A stretch of DNA of 64,000 nt from Rossellomorea aquimaris (lineage in GTDB: Bacteria > Bacillota > Bacilli > Bacillales > Bacillaceae_B). Position 1 is the stretch's first letter, and the number at the start of each line of letters is the position of its first letter. Of this stretch, positions 46,912 to 57,119 are shown piece after piece. The notes below the pieces were generated by a model that was not told the origin of the DNA, searched no databases, and worked only from the letters and a program-made list of their open reading frames with translations. Location: contig NZ_VTEX01000006.1 of NCBI RefSeq assembly GCF_008180865.1, positions 248,281-312,280 of the forward strand, given 5' to 3'. The translations under genes and the position numbers were made by a program.

Positions 46912-49900
46912 TTGACGTTTAAGAAAAAGGTATTTTCGGTTATGGCCAGTGCTGCTTTGGTAACTTCCTCATTCGCTGGAATCACAGCTTTCAATCCTGA
47001 TAAAGCAGAAGCTGCTTTACAGGAAACGAAAAAGTTCAAAGTTTCGAATTTCTCAGAGGTTGTGGCACTTTCTATGAGTGAGCAGGCTGTTCAAGAGCTT
47101 GTCATCGTAGGTAACGGTAAAGTAGATGCGACTAGTCAATTAGAGAAGCTTGGCGTTAAGGTAAAACAGAATTATAAGAACTATGTTTACTTAGCGGATG
47201 TACCTACACGCAAAGTGATGGAAGTTCTTGACCTTAAGAGTGTTCGTACAGTGGGTAAAAATGCTGAAATCGAATTAGGCGAGGTCAAGGATCCTGAATT
47301 AGCCGTGAAGGATCAAAATAAGGTCGATGAAGATGCGGTTGTAAAACCTAATCAGGCAGAAACTCATGCTCCGACCGGAGTAGATGATTTCCACGATAAG
47401 TTTGATGGTAGTGGTACACGTATCGGAATCATTGACTCAGGTCCCGATCCGGGTCATGAATCCTTCACAGAGGGTCTTGAAGAAGGAACACGTAAATATG
47501 GTGATTCTAAGATTGTCGCTGTAAGAGACTACACCATTTCGAATCGTCAACTTGCTTATGGCATTGAAGAGCGCTATAAAAAATACTTAGGTGAGGGTGT
47601 CAATTATCTTTCCGAGGGAGACGTGCTATTCGATAAAGGACATGCTGAAGGTGACTCCATTACAGTAGGGGAAACTACATATAATACAGCAGGGATTGAC
47701 GCTTCCGATGATAAATTACACTACGGGAAAACGGCATTTGAAACAAATCCTTATCCTCAGGGGAATGCTAACTGGACGAATCAGGATTTAAATGCCGATG
47801 GGACAAATGGAAATTCTGATAACTTCTCTGTTTTATTGGCAGGGGACAAAGTCTATATCGATACAGATATGGATAATGACTTCACTGACGAAACAGCCTA
47901 TGCGAATAATGAAACAGGTACATTCGATGTGAATGTAGAAGATGAGAAGCTTGGAGCGAACTTCCGTGTCAATGATATGGAATTGAACTGGTTCGGTGCA
48001 GGTCTGAAGAAGATCAATCTATTCACGGACTTCAACGGGCACGGTTCACACGTTTCGGGTATTTCTGCCGCAAACGGTCCGGCAAAAGCGAATGCCTTCG
48101 GTGCCGTTGCCGGTGAAGGGGTTGCCCCTGGAGCCGAGCTTGTCGGTATGCGTGTGTTCAAAGCAGCTGGCGGAGCCCCTACATTCAGTATCCAAAAGGC
48201 TATGGTCGATGCGGCGCTTCCTGAATCAGAAGGCGGATTTGGCGTCGATGTTGCTAACTTAAGCTTAGGTTCTTCACCGGATTTAAATGATGGTCTGGGA
48301 TCCTATGGAGAATTAATGACAGTCCTAAGTGAAGATACAGATATCGTATTCGTTACATCTGCTGGAAATGCCGGGCCTGGTGCAGACACAGTTGGATCAC
48401 CTGGTGACGTAGCTCCTATCATTTCTGTTGGTGCACATATCACGGCTGACATGTGGGCAAAAGAATACAATTCCTATCCATATGGTAAAAATGCAGACGG
48501 TACTCCTAAAGAGGGACAAGGATTATGGTACTTCTCTTCTGTAGGGCCGAACGAAGCTGGGAATCAAAAGCCTGATATCGTTGGACCTGGATCTGCATTT
48601 GCTGCTCATCCGGTACAAAATGGACCGTACGTTGTGATGCAGGGTACAAGTATGTCTTCACCATATGTTGCTGGAGCTGTAGCGTTGCTGAAATCTGCAG
48701 CTGAGAAAGATCGTATTCCATTTAATTATGAAATTGCCCGTGAAGCATTGATTGAAACGGCTAATCATTTAGATGGATACAACCGTGCTCAAGAAGGTGG
48801 CGGACTGATTGATGTTCCGGCAGCTTATGAGTATCTGCGCAAGAACTTCATCACAGATATTAAAGATGTAGACGTAACGGTCTATCACGGAGAGAAAGTG
48901 TCCGGCGGTCCGGGTCTATATGTAAGAAATAAAGAAATTCCTGAAACCGTTGAAGTATTAGTAGAGAACAAGACGGATGAAGATAAGAGCCTGGATGTAT
49001 CTCCTACTGGCGATTGGATCAAGCCATCTGTATCGAAAGTAGATCTTAAAGCTGGAGAAAGCAAAACGATTACAGTTGACTACGATGCGTCGAAATTAGA
49101 GACAGGCGTAAATGCTGAGACATTAGTCTTTGATGATGCGTCTACTCCTTATGTAGAAGCTAGATCAGCTCAAACAATTGTTACGGGTCATGAGTTTAAC
49201 CAGGAAAATCGTTTCCGCTTCCGCGAAGAAGGTGAAGTACAATCTTCTCAAACAAAAGGCTATACATTTGACGTAAAACCAGGTGTAAGTGAAGTTCGTT
49301 TCTCACTGAATGCAATCAGTGAAAATGATGATTATAAAGGCCGCGTACGCGCGATCGTCTTCAATCCTGACGGAGTGGAAGTAAGTGAGTTCCAAGGGTA
49401 TGCTGGATACGGTGCCGGTGGATTGGGCGTTGAAGACCACGTCTTCAAGTCTCCTAAACCAGGGGTATGGGAAGTACATGTTTATGGGACTTCCGGACCG
49501 GAAGCAGGTAAAGAAGTAAATAAATATCAATTAGAGGCTGTTGTTCAGGATGTGGTTGCTGAACCAGGTGAAATCGATTTAGGGAATGTTTCTTCTGACA
49601 CTGAAATGACGAAATCTGTAACATTCTCAAACTACTTATCTGAAGCGAGAGAAGTGAAGGTTGTCGGTGCACCATTCAGCACGCCTAAGCTTTCTTCCGA
49701 GAAGGTAGAAGTACCAGGTAACAATGCATTTTACTACAAAGATATCAAAGTGAAGAACAACGTATCTTTAGAAGTTCAAACTTCAAACCCATCACATTCT
49801 ACTGATGACGTAGATCTATATATCTTTGATTCTAAAGGTAACCAGGTAGCTTACTCTGCAGGTGCGACATCTGATGAAAAAGTTTCATTGACTTCTTTAC

Positions 49901-51135
49901 CGAATGATACGTACACAATTGCCATTGAAGGCTATGCAACAATGGATCCGACGACAACTCTTGATCTATCAGTCAATGAGTTTGGCGTACTGTCCCCTGG
50001 TGAAAAAGGGAAAGGGAAAGTAGAAGCCAATGCTTCACAAAACCTTAAAGTTGGAAAATCTTTAACGACAGATGTAAAGATTACAACTCCATCTGAGTCA
50101 GTTGGATCAATCGGAGCAGTATATTTACTTGATGCAAAAACGGATGAAGTATTATCACTGCTTCCAATCAAGGTAGACGGTGACATCATCAATGAAGTAT
50201 CAGGTCTAGACCGTGTAGGAACTGCGATCGAAGTTTCCAAAAAGCTTCATATGGATGGCTTTGCCGATGACCATGAATACAAAACAGTTATCCTCTCAAC
50301 TGGATACAACTTCCCTGATTCATTATCTGCAGGTCCATTGGCATCCGCAATCGATGCGCCAATCTTACCTGTAGGCAGCGATGGGAAACTTTCTAAGGAA
50401 GTATTAGTTGAAATTGAACGTCTTGGTGCTGAAAATGTGTATATCCTTGGTGGAGAAGGTGTCGTATCCAAAGATGTATTCACACAATTGAACAGCATCT
50501 CAATCGACTCTTCTGATATCGAACGCTTAGAAACAGATGGTATGCCAAACCGTTACGGTACAAACCTTGCCATCGTTTCGAAGCTTCAAGAGCTTGGATT
50601 CAAAGGAAACGGTGTATTCGTTGCAACTGGTAAGAACTTTGCAGATGCACTAAGTGCTGCGGCAATTGCCGGTGCGAATGATATGCCAATCGTATTAACG
50701 GATGGAAAAGATTTATCTGCTGAAGCGAAAGCCATTCTTGAAGACGAGAAAGTCTATGTGCTTGGTGGTAAGTCAGCTGTCCCAGAAAATGTAGTAGCTC
50801 AAGCTAAAAAAGTAGCTGTCGATGTTAAAGTACTTTCTGGTGTGAACCGTTATGGTACACTGGCTGCAATCCTAGGAGAGTTCGCCAATAGCACAGATAA
50901 GTTATATGTTGCCAGCGGTAAGAACTTCCCGGATGCATTATCTGCTGCTCCACTTGTAACAGATAACGCAGGTTTACTATTACTGACAGATCCTAATGGA
51001 TTACCGAAAGAAGTAGACGCTTTCTTAACGAAGTATCTGTACCAGAACAAAATCACTTCTGTCACTGTACTTGGTGGTAAAGGTGCAGTTGGTGAAGGAG
51101 CAAGAGAAGACCTTCAAGGAAAAGTATCAAACTAA
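46912..51135 (+). CDS. large wall-bound subtilisin-like protease (S8) with three C-terminal CWB2 repeats
   Basis: Secreted 1407-aa serine protease. Signal peptide 1-34, pro-region to about 150 (LEKLGVKVKQNYKNYVYLAD), then an S8 domain with Asp175 (GIIDSGPDPG), His377 (NGHGSHVSG) and Ser580 (GTSMSSPYVAG), a complete triad. The long Asp-His distance reflects an insert of about 130 residues (220-350) rich in Asn/Asp, possibly calcium-binding. PPC/beta-sandwich domains follow at about 760-1080, and CWB2 repeats at about 1100-1400 (GLDRVGTAI, PNRYGTNLAI, SGVNRYGTL). The start is TTG after GGGGGAAAAGGGA. Similar overall to minor extracellular proteases such as Vpr with a wall anchor added. Confidence 0.92.
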   Translation: MTFKKKVFSVMASAALVTSSFAGITAFNPDKAEAALQETKKFKVSNFSEVVALSMSEQAVQELVIVGNGKVDATSQLEKLGVKVKQNYKNYVYLADVPTRKVMEVLDLKSVRTVGKNAEIELGEVKDPELAVKDQNKVDEDAVVKPNQAETHAPTGVDDFHDKFDGSGTRIGIIDSGPDPGHESFTEGLEEGTRKYGDSKIVAVRDYTISNRQLAYGIEERYKKYLGEGVNYLSEGDVLFDKGHAEGDSITVGETTYNTAGIDASDDKLHYGKTAFETNPYPQGNANWTNQDLNADGTNGNSDNFSVLLAGDKVYIDTDMDNDFTDETAYANNETGTFDVNVEDEKLGANFRVNDMELNWFGAGLKKINLFTDFNGHGSHVSGISAANGPAKANAFGAVAGEGVAPGAELVGMRVFKAAGGAPTFSIQKAMVDAALPESEGGFGVDVANLSLGSSPDLNDGLGSYGELMTVLSEDTDIVFVTSAGNAGPGADTVGSPGDVAPIISVGAHITADMWAKEYNSYPYGKNADGTPKEGQGLWYFSSVGPNEAGNQKPDIVGPGSAFAAHPVQNGPYVVMQGTSMSSPYVAGAVALLKSAAEKDRIPFNYEIAREALIETANHLDGYNRAQEGGGLIDVPAAYEYLRKNFITDIKDVDVTVYHGEKVSGGPGLYVRNKEIPETVEVLVENKTDEDKSLDVSPTGDWIKPSVSKVDLKAGESKTITVDYDASKLETGVNAETLVFDDASTPYVEARSAQTIVTGHEFNQENRFRFREEGEVQSSQTKGYTFDVKPGVSEVRFSLNAISENDDYKGRVRAIVFNPDGVEVSEFQGYAGYGAGGLGVEDHVFKSPKPGVWEVHVYGTSGPEAGKEVNKYQLEAVVQDVVAEPGEIDLGNVSSDTEMTKSVTFSNYLSEAREVKVVGAPFSTPKLSSEKVEVPGNNAFYYKDIKVKNNVSLEVQTSNPSHSTDDVDLYIFDSKGNQVAYSAGATSDEKVSLTSLPNDTYTIAIEGYATMDPTTTLDLSVNEFGVLSPGEKGKGKVEANASQNLKVGKSLTTDVKITTPSESVGSIGAVYLLDAKTDEVLSLLPIKVDGDIINEVSGLDRVGTAIEVSKKLHMDGFADDHEYKTVILSTGYNFPDSLSAGPLASAIDAPILPVGSDGKLSKEVLVEIERLGAENVYILGGEGVVSKDVFTQLNSISIDSSDIERLETDGMPNRYGTNLAIVSKLQELGFKGNGVFVATGKNFADALSAAAIAGANDMPIVLTDGKDLSAEAKAILEDEKVYVLGGKSAVPENVVAQAKKVAVDVKVLSGVNRYGTLAAILGEFANSTDKLYVASGKNFPDALSAAPLVTDNAGLLLLTDPNGLPKEVDAFLTKYLYQNKITSVTVLGGKGAVGEGAREDLQGKVSN

Positions 51136-51149
51136 TAGAGTTTAATAGG

Positions 51150-51183
51150 GTCACCTGCTATTTATAGCGGGTGGCTTTTTTTT
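51150..51183 (+). terminator. intrinsic terminator
   Basis: An 11-bp stem (two G-U pairs), a 4-nt loop, then eight T, 14 nt after the stop. Confidence 0.85.
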
Positions 51184-51470
51184 ATTAATCTTTTTGGGCA
51201 AGGCTCTTTTCGTAAACATTGTAGCCTTCTGTCTTAGATAGGTGGAAATGTAAAAAATAGACCGTTCCTTTCCGTCCCAAGCACAAGATTCCCCGGAAAG
51301 GAAGTCAAGCCTTCTCGACGTTCTCTCTTTCTGGTCTAAAGTTGAAAACCAGATCTACTAAATTCCCCTCACCATCCAGCTCACACTTGATTGACAGAGC
51401 CCAGGAAGGAGAGCTATTGGCAAAGAGTGTTGTTTATATTTGTATCTTTTGGAAGAGTCATGCTTAAAAA

Positions 51471-51600
51471 GTTGATTGCAGCGGAAGGATGTTCGACTCC
51501 TGCGGGAATGGCCGGACAGGTGAGACCCCGGAAGCGCTGCTGAGGAAGCTCACCGCCAGCCCCGCGGAAAGCGAGCATCCTGTAGCGGAAATCAACTACT
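51471..51600. repeat. structured Bacillaceae dispersed element, copy 2
   Basis: Second copy of the element at 46551. Terminal GTTGATT/AATCAAC is perfect. The inner pairs are GGATGTTCG (51487) with CGAGCATCC (51572), and GGTGAG (51519) with CTCACC (51549). The stems differ from copy 1 but stay paired. It fills much of the 51136-51773 gap; I see no gene in the remainder. Confidence 0.75.
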
Positions 51601-51773
51601 ACTTTCTTATTTAAAATGGCAACAGATGCGAAAAGAAGTTTTTTTATATGAACATAAAGGTCTTTCAGCCTATTATTCTGAAAATTTCTTGAATTCGTGG
51701 ACAGGCCTTCCACCATCTTATATACTTTTTACAGATGATGTAAATGACATTCAACTGAGAGAGGAGTGGCTTA

Positions 51774-53828
51774 ATGAAAATGAGAATAATCACTTCTATT
51801 ATCTTCTTATTTGGTTGCATCCTGCTTCCAAACGGATTTGCGCAGGCGGATGATGAGAAGAAGGTTCAACTTTTGGTGGTTCACAAGGATCAAAAAGGTG
51901 ATATATCGACACAGTCATCGGACACGGGTGAAGGGAAATTAGAAGTCATAGAAGTTCCTGCTAAAGATGTTCCTGGCACTCTAACCAAATTAAATAATAA
52001 TGAAAACGTGGAATATGCAGAGATTGATCAGCTCGTACATACACAAGCTGCTCCGCCAAATGATACATATTTTAATAATCAATACCAAGATTTTCAGGTA
52101 ATGAAGGTATTGGAAGCCTGGGAAAGCTACAATCCCATTGAAGAAGTTACCGTGGCGATTGTCGATTCAGGTGTTGATCTGAAACACCCTGAGCTTCGGA
52201 GTAGATTAATAGAAGGAAAGAATTTCATGAATGAAGGGGAGCCCCCTGGCGATACGTCAGGACATGGGACCCATGTCGCGGGTCTTGTAGGAGCTGTGAC
52301 CAATAACAAAATGGGTATTGCTTCTGCTGCTGAAAAGGTAAAAATTATGCCTGTCAAAGTGTTTGAGGGTAAGACCACCTATATGTCAACGGTTATTAAA
52401 GGCATTCGTTATGCAACGGACAACGGAGCAGATATCATCAATTTGAGTCTTGGCAGCTATAGCAATATGCAAGCACTAGAGGATGCAATTGATTACGCTG
52501 TGGACAAAGGTGCTCTCATGGTAGGTGCTGCAGGTAACGATGATGAGCACGCAGTTCTTTACCCGGCAACTTACCCGGATGTCCTGGCAGTAGGAAGCGT
52601 GGATTCTGCGACATTGGCTAAATCGACGTTCTCAAACTATGGGGATACAGTAAATGTATCTGCCCCGGGAACGAACATTTTCAGCACATGGATGGGTGGC
52701 TATGAGACATTGGATGGTACCAGTATGTCAACAGCCATTGTAAGTTCGATTTCCGCCATGGTTAAACAGCAATACCCTTTTCTAAAAGGTATGCAGGTAA
52801 AGGATGTTCTTGAAAACTCCACTACCCCATTACCTGAAGTCGAAAGGCTTGGAACGGGTTTGATCAACGCAGAAAAAGCGCTGAGCTATGTCCAAACAAA
52901 AAATCGGCACTACGGACTGACTTCTGTGGAAACAGCTGTAGAAATATCTAAGAATGGCTGGAACTCACTACAGGAAGAAGAGTTGACGATCGGTGGCAAC
53001 AAATTGTATGGATCGTTTGTTGTCTTAGCAAGCGGTGATTCCTTCCCGGATAGTTTAGCAGCTTCCCCGTTGGCATCTCATTTGGATAGTCCGATTCTAT
53101 TGGTTAAGAACAATCGATTAAGTGAATCCGTTAAGGAAGAACTGAAAAGGTTGAACCCTTCTCATGTTTTGATGATCGGAGGGGAAAATGCCATCTCTCA
53201 TGAGGTTGAAAATGAGATTAAGAATCTATCAATCTCGACCGCTCGACTATTTGGCGTGGACCGTTATGAAACGGCCGTAGCGATCAATGACGCCATTCCA
53301 TACACAACCAATAAGGCATTTGTCGTCTCGGGTCAAAACTATCCTGATGCGTTGTCGGTCGCTTCCTATAGTGGCAGTATGCAATATCCTGTACTCTTTG
53401 TTCAAAAAGACAAGGTTCCACAGTCGGTTCGTACGTATATGAAAGAGAATGAAATTTCTAAGACGTACGTGATCGGCGGTCAGGGCATCCTTACAAATAA
53501 GATGGTTGATCAATTGCCGGGACATTTTCGAATTTACGGTCTGGATCGTTATGAAACCAATTATAAAGTTCATCAGACGTTTGCTTCGGAAGATTCGGAT
53601 TCAGTTTATTTTGCCACAGGAGGGAAATTCCCTGATGCCCTTAGCATAAGCCCGCTGGCTGCAAGGACCGATAGCCCGGTTGTATTGGTGGATAAGCGGC
53701 ATAACCCTTATTTACAGAAATCGATAAATGTATTCTCTAGTAGGAACAGTTATCATATTTTAGGTGGACCGGGTGCTTTATCCATAGAAAAAGCATGGGA
53801 AATTGATCATTATATGATGAACGAGTGA
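51774..53828 (+). CDS. wall-bound subtilisin-like protease with three CWB2 repeats
   Basis: Secreted 684-aa S8 protease. Signal peptide 1-25 (FLFGCILLPNGFAQA), a short pro-domain to about 95, and the catalytic domain with Asp131 (VAIVDSGVDLKHPE), His164 (SGHGTHVAGL) and Ser317 in GTSMSTAIVSS. The usual GTSMAxPHVAG is altered: the conserved Pro is Ala and the following HVAG is lost, which is unusual but leaves the nucleophile. CWB2 repeats occupy about 385-680; the first has a degenerate YGLTSVETAV, the others GVDRYETAV and GLDRYETNY. About half the length of the protease upstream and not a close copy. GAGAGGAG precedes the ATG. Confidence 0.9.
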   Translation: MKMRIITSIIFLFGCILLPNGFAQADDEKKVQLLVVHKDQKGDISTQSSDTGEGKLEVIEVPAKDVPGTLTKLNNNENVEYAEIDQLVHTQAAPPNDTYFNNQYQDFQVMKVLEAWESYNPIEEVTVAIVDSGVDLKHPELRSRLIEGKNFMNEGEPPGDTSGHGTHVAGLVGAVTNNKMGIASAAEKVKIMPVKVFEGKTTYMSTVIKGIRYATDNGADIINLSLGSYSNMQALEDAIDYAVDKGALMVGAAGNDDEHAVLYPATYPDVLAVGSVDSATLAKSTFSNYGDTVNVSAPGTNIFSTWMGGYETLDGTSMSTAIVSSISAMVKQQYPFLKGMQVKDVLENSTTPLPEVERLGTGLINAEKALSYVQTKNRHYGLTSVETAVEISKNGWNSLQEEELTIGGNKLYGSFVVLASGDSFPDSLAASPLASHLDSPILLVKNNRLSESVKEELKRLNPSHVLMIGGENAISHEVENEIKNLSISTARLFGVDRYETAVAINDAIPYTTNKAFVVSGQNYPDALSVASYSGSMQYPVLFVQKDKVPQSVRTYMKENEISKTYVIGGQGILTNKMVDQLPGHFRIYGLDRYETNYKVHQTFASEDSDSVYFATGGKFPDALSISPLAARTDSPVVLVDKRHNPYLQKSINVFSSRNSYHILGGPGALSIEKAWEIDHYMMNE

Positions 53829-53859
53829 GATAGAGAGGATTCCTCTCTATCTTTTTTTT
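53829..53859 (+). terminator. intrinsic terminator
   Basis: GATAGAGAG / CTCTCTATC with a short loop and T8, directly at the stop codon. Confidence 0.9.
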
Positions 53860-53930
53860 GCCAATGAAGGGTTATAGTTTACTAGATACTATGATAAGAT
53901 GGAATAAAATAACATTAAAAGGGGAACACA

Positions 53931-55766
53931 ATGAATCTAAAAATGAAGAAGCTTGTATCCGGAATAGCAGCGGTGGCACTTACTGCGACACTGGCGAGTC
54001 CGATCAATTCGAAGGCAGCGGGGTATGAAAACCCATCAAAATATGAAATTAATCGACTGTTGACGGAAGCAGCAATGAAGTATGACGTTCCGGCAGAAAT
54101 CGTGAAGGCAGTGGCTGCAGAAGAGAGCGGTTGGAAGCAATTCACGTCAGATGGAGAACCGAATATTTCGGGTGATGGCGGAATCGGGATCATGCAGGTG
54201 ACTGATACAGCAGGCTATGATGTTGAACGTTTGAAAAATGACATCGCCTTCAATATCGAATCAGGTATCAAAATCCTGAACGAAAAGTGGGAGCTCGGTG
54301 AGAAAGGCATAACCAACTGGGATCGCTCTACCAGCATCCCTACTGTCGGAGATAATGAGCGTGACATCATCGAGAACTGGTATTTTGCCCTTTTAGCTTA
54401 CAATGGCCAGGTGCAGGAGAATAGTCCGATCAAAATGGCGACAGGCGAAAGAAACTTAGGAAGCTATCAAGAACGGGTGTATGCAGAGCTTGTAAGTGGG
54501 AATCCCGGTATTTTCAAGAATGATAGAGTCGAGTTTTCTTTTGCCAAATCGGATTTCACCTACACCGGGGAGCCAAACTATTATTTATTATTCAACAAAA
54601 AGCAGTATGAAGTAGAGGGACTTGCCCATACGTCAAAACATTCGTATCAAGCAGGTGACCTGGTCATTTCTGCAGATGGTTCCCGTTTTAGAGAACGACC
54701 AACTTCTGAGTCTGATGAAGTGTCTGCGAAACTTCCAAGTGGTGAAACGGAAGTACTTGAAATCCTTAAAGGATTTGAATACGATCAATCCAAGAATCCG
54801 AATCACTTCGTCTGGTACAACGTTGAACGTGAAGACAATAAACAAGAGGCATACGTTGCTTCAAGCGAACTAAACAAAATCGGTGAGCGACTATCTGGTA
54901 CAGATCGAATCAAGACGGCCGTTGATATTTCCCAGTCTGGCTGGGATCAGGCGGATACGGTGGTTGTGGCACAAGCTTATAACTTCCCGGATGCCTTAAC
55001 GGGTGGCCCGCTTGCTTATAAAAATGATGCGCCACTTCTATTAACGGATAAAAATAAACTGACTGAATCAACGAAGGATGAGATCAAGCGATTAAAGGCT
55101 TCGAACATCATCATTTTAGGTGGAAAAGGGGCAGTCAGCGAGGGAGTCAGTGATGCTATTGAAGGAATGGGATTGCAAGTTGACCGAATCGGTGGCGTCG
55201 ATCGTTATGAAACAGCCCAACTCATTTCGGAGCAAGTAAATCCGAATCCGGACAAAGCGATCATCGCTTCAGGAAAGAACTTCCCGGATGCTCTCTCAGT
55301 GGCACCTTATGCTTCTGTCAAAGGATACCCGATTTTATTAACATCCAAGGATGCCGTTTCTTCTTATACGAGTCAGGCTCTTACTGGAGTGGATAGCACG
55401 ATCGTTGTTGGTGGTGCAGGGGTCATCAGTGATGGCGTCATGAAAAAGGTGAAAGCAGAGCAGCGGGTAAGCGGATTGGATCGTTTCGAAACGTCTCTTC
55501 AAATCGCGAAGAAGCTTCCACTTGCTAATCCCGATGAAAAAGCCCTGATCGCAAGCGGTAAAAACTACCCGGATGCGTTATCGGGATCTGTATTGGCAGC
55601 AAAGCAAAAGGCCCCACTCCTATTGTCTAATCCGGAACAGCTGCCAACGAGCGTCAACAACTTTATCGCAGTCGAGAAATATAAAGAGTTCTTCCTGCTC
55701 GGAGGACCAGGTGCAATGAATGTGGAAGACGAGCTTGGAGATTTATACAAAAAGCTGTATTATTAA
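53931..55766 (+). CDS. wall hydrolase: lytic transglycosylase (SLT) plus SH3-like and three CWB2 repeats
   Basis: Secreted 611-aa protein. Signal peptide 1-30 (ending SKAA), then a goose-type/SLT lytic transglycosylase domain at about 35-190 with catalytic Glu65 in VAAEESGWKQF, GGIGIMQVT, and ALLAYNGQV. An SH3-like domain is at about 235-320 (GDLVISADGSRFRERPTS). CWB2 repeats fill the rest (SGTDRIKTA, GGVDRYETA, SGLDRFETS). It should cleave the glycan strand non-hydrolytically, leaving anhydroMurNAc. AAGGGG precedes the ATG at 53931. Its cleavage complements the endopeptidase at 45081 and the amidase at 61579. Confidence 0.92.
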   Translation: MNLKMKKLVSGIAAVALTATLASPINSKAAGYENPSKYEINRLLTEAAMKYDVPAEIVKAVAAEESGWKQFTSDGEPNISGDGGIGIMQVTDTAGYDVERLKNDIAFNIESGIKILNEKWELGEKGITNWDRSTSIPTVGDNERDIIENWYFALLAYNGQVQENSPIKMATGERNLGSYQERVYAELVSGNPGIFKNDRVEFSFAKSDFTYTGEPNYYLLFNKKQYEVEGLAHTSKHSYQAGDLVISADGSRFRERPTSESDEVSAKLPSGETEVLEILKGFEYDQSKNPNHFVWYNVEREDNKQEAYVASSELNKIGERLSGTDRIKTAVDISQSGWDQADTVVVAQAYNFPDALTGGPLAYKNDAPLLLTDKNKLTESTKDEIKRLKASNIIILGGKGAVSEGVSDAIEGMGLQVDRIGGVDRYETAQLISEQVNPNPDKAIIASGKNFPDALSVAPYASVKGYPILLTSKDAVSSYTSQALTGVDSTIVVGGAGVISDGVMKKVKAEQRVSGLDRFETSLQIAKKLPLANPDEKALIASGKNYPDALSGSVLAAKQKAPLLLSNPEQLPTSVNNFIAVEKYKEFFLLGGPGAMNVEDELGDLYKKLYY

Positions 55767-55788
55767 AATAGTAGGTTTTAATCCTAAA

Positions 55789-55820
55789 GACTCTATCGAT
55801 TATCGATAGAGTCTTTTTTG
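55789..55820 (+). terminator. intrinsic terminator
   Basis: GACTCTATCG / CGATAGAGTC with a 5-nt loop and T6. Confidence 0.9.
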
Positions 55821-55930
55821 ATAGGATTATTAAACAGAGATTACATTTATGTAAGATTCTATTTTTTTAATCTATTTCATGATAAAATTATTTTTCGTAT
55901 TGATCTTCGATTTGAAAGGTGAAAACATAC

Positions 55931-57025
55931 ATGAAGACTCGTAATGATTATAAACAGCGGATGAGAAGAAGAAAGAGATTCTTCCGCATATTTCTTGCAC
56001 TTTCTTTCTTGGGACTAAGCATCGGAACAGCGTATTTTCTTTTCCAGTATCAAACTGGAAAAATGAATGCCGGCAAGACACAGGCGGCATCCGAAGAAAT
56101 TCCTGAATTTAATGGGAAAAAAGATGAGCATGGAAAGATAAATGTGTTACTCCTCGGTTCGGATACGAGGGGCGAAGAAAAATCCCGTACAGATACGATC
56201 ATGATTGCCCAATACGATCCTGACAAAGGTGAGGCCAGATTGGTATCATTGATGAGGGATATGTATGTAGATGTACCGGAATACGGAAAGTATAAATTGA
56301 ATACTTCCTATTTCCTAGGGGGGCCGGAACTCCTTCGACAAACATTAAAAGAGAACTTCGATATAGATGTACAATATTATGCCTTAATGGACTTTAAAGG
56401 ATTCCAGAAGATTGTAGATGCACTGGCGCCAGATGGAATTGAAATGAATGTGGAAAAAGAAATGTCCACTAATATTAATGTGACTCTGGAGCCAGGTTTG
56501 CAAAAATTGAACGGTAAGGAACTATTAGGATATGCCCGTTTCCGCCATGACGCGGAAGGAGACTTCGGCCGTGTTAAGCGCCAGCAGGAAGTCATTAATG
56601 CCTTGAAAGATGAGATGCTGTCATTAAACGGAGTATCCAAAATTCCTAAACTGATGGGGACAGTCTCACCATATATCGAAACGAATATTGGCTCGATGGA
56701 CCGAATCAGTCTTGCAAAAGAATTTGTACTGAATCCGGTTGATAACATCGAAACCATGACATTACCAATCGACAACTCGTTTGAAAATGCCCGATATGAA
56801 GGCGCCGGTGCCGTGTTAGACGTAGACCTGGAGGCAAATACCGAGGCATTAAAAGACTTTTTGAATGGTGAAGAACCAAAGTCGTATGCAGAGTATGTGG
56901 AGGAAGATGGGGTAAGTGACGATGCCTTGGTTGAGGATACAACTGGGGTGGAGGAAACCAATGAGGATTCTGGTGTTTATGAGGAATCTATAGAAACTGA
57001 GGATTCAAGTAGTTACGAGGAATAG
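55931..57025 (+). CDS. LytR-CpsA-Psr family wall-polymer ligase, second copy
   Basis: A 364-aa LCP protein with a basic N-terminus (KQRMRRRKRFFR), one transmembrane helix (about 20-40) and the LCP domain: NVLLLGSDTRGEEKSRTDTI, LVSLMRDMYVDVP, KLNTSYFLGG, and the phosphate-binding LLGYARFRHDAEGDFGRVKR. An upstream GTG at 55919 is in frame, but ATG 55931 is better placed after GAAAGGTG. The C-terminus adds an acidic 45-residue tail (EETNEDSGVYEESIETEDSS) not seen in the copy at 17632. Probably attaches a wall glycopolymer; two LCP genes may serve different polymers or overlap in function. Confidence 0.9.
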   Translation: MKTRNDYKQRMRRRKRFFRIFLALSFLGLSIGTAYFLFQYQTGKMNAGKTQAASEEIPEFNGKKDEHGKINVLLLGSDTRGEEKSRTDTIMIAQYDPDKGEARLVSLMRDMYVDVPEYGKYKLNTSYFLGGPELLRQTLKENFDIDVQYYALMDFKGFQKIVDALAPDGIEMNVEKEMSTNINVTLEPGLQKLNGKELLGYARFRHDAEGDFGRVKRQQEVINALKDEMLSLNGVSKIPKLMGTVSPYIETNIGSMDRISLAKEFVLNPVDNIETMTLPIDNSFENARYEGAGAVLDVDLEANTEALKDFLNGEEPKSYAEYVEEDGVSDDALVEDTTGVEETNEDSGVYEESIETEDSSSYEE

Positions 57026-57038
57026 AAATTATAGATTG

Positions 57039-57074
57039 AACCCACGGAGTGAAGTGATGCTCCGTGGGTTTTTT
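57039..57074 (+). terminator. intrinsic terminator
   Basis: AACCCACGGAG / CTCCGTGGGTT stem with T6, 13 nt after the LCP stop. Confidence 0.9.
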
Positions 57075-57119
57075 AGTAGGTGTGGACCTTAAGGGTGATT
57101 GGCAAATGCTACAGTTGGT

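Noticed and set aside
51626-51853. 75-aa frame before the second subtilisin gene
   Set aside because: It overlaps the start of the protease in another frame. The protease has the better ribosome site and signal peptide.
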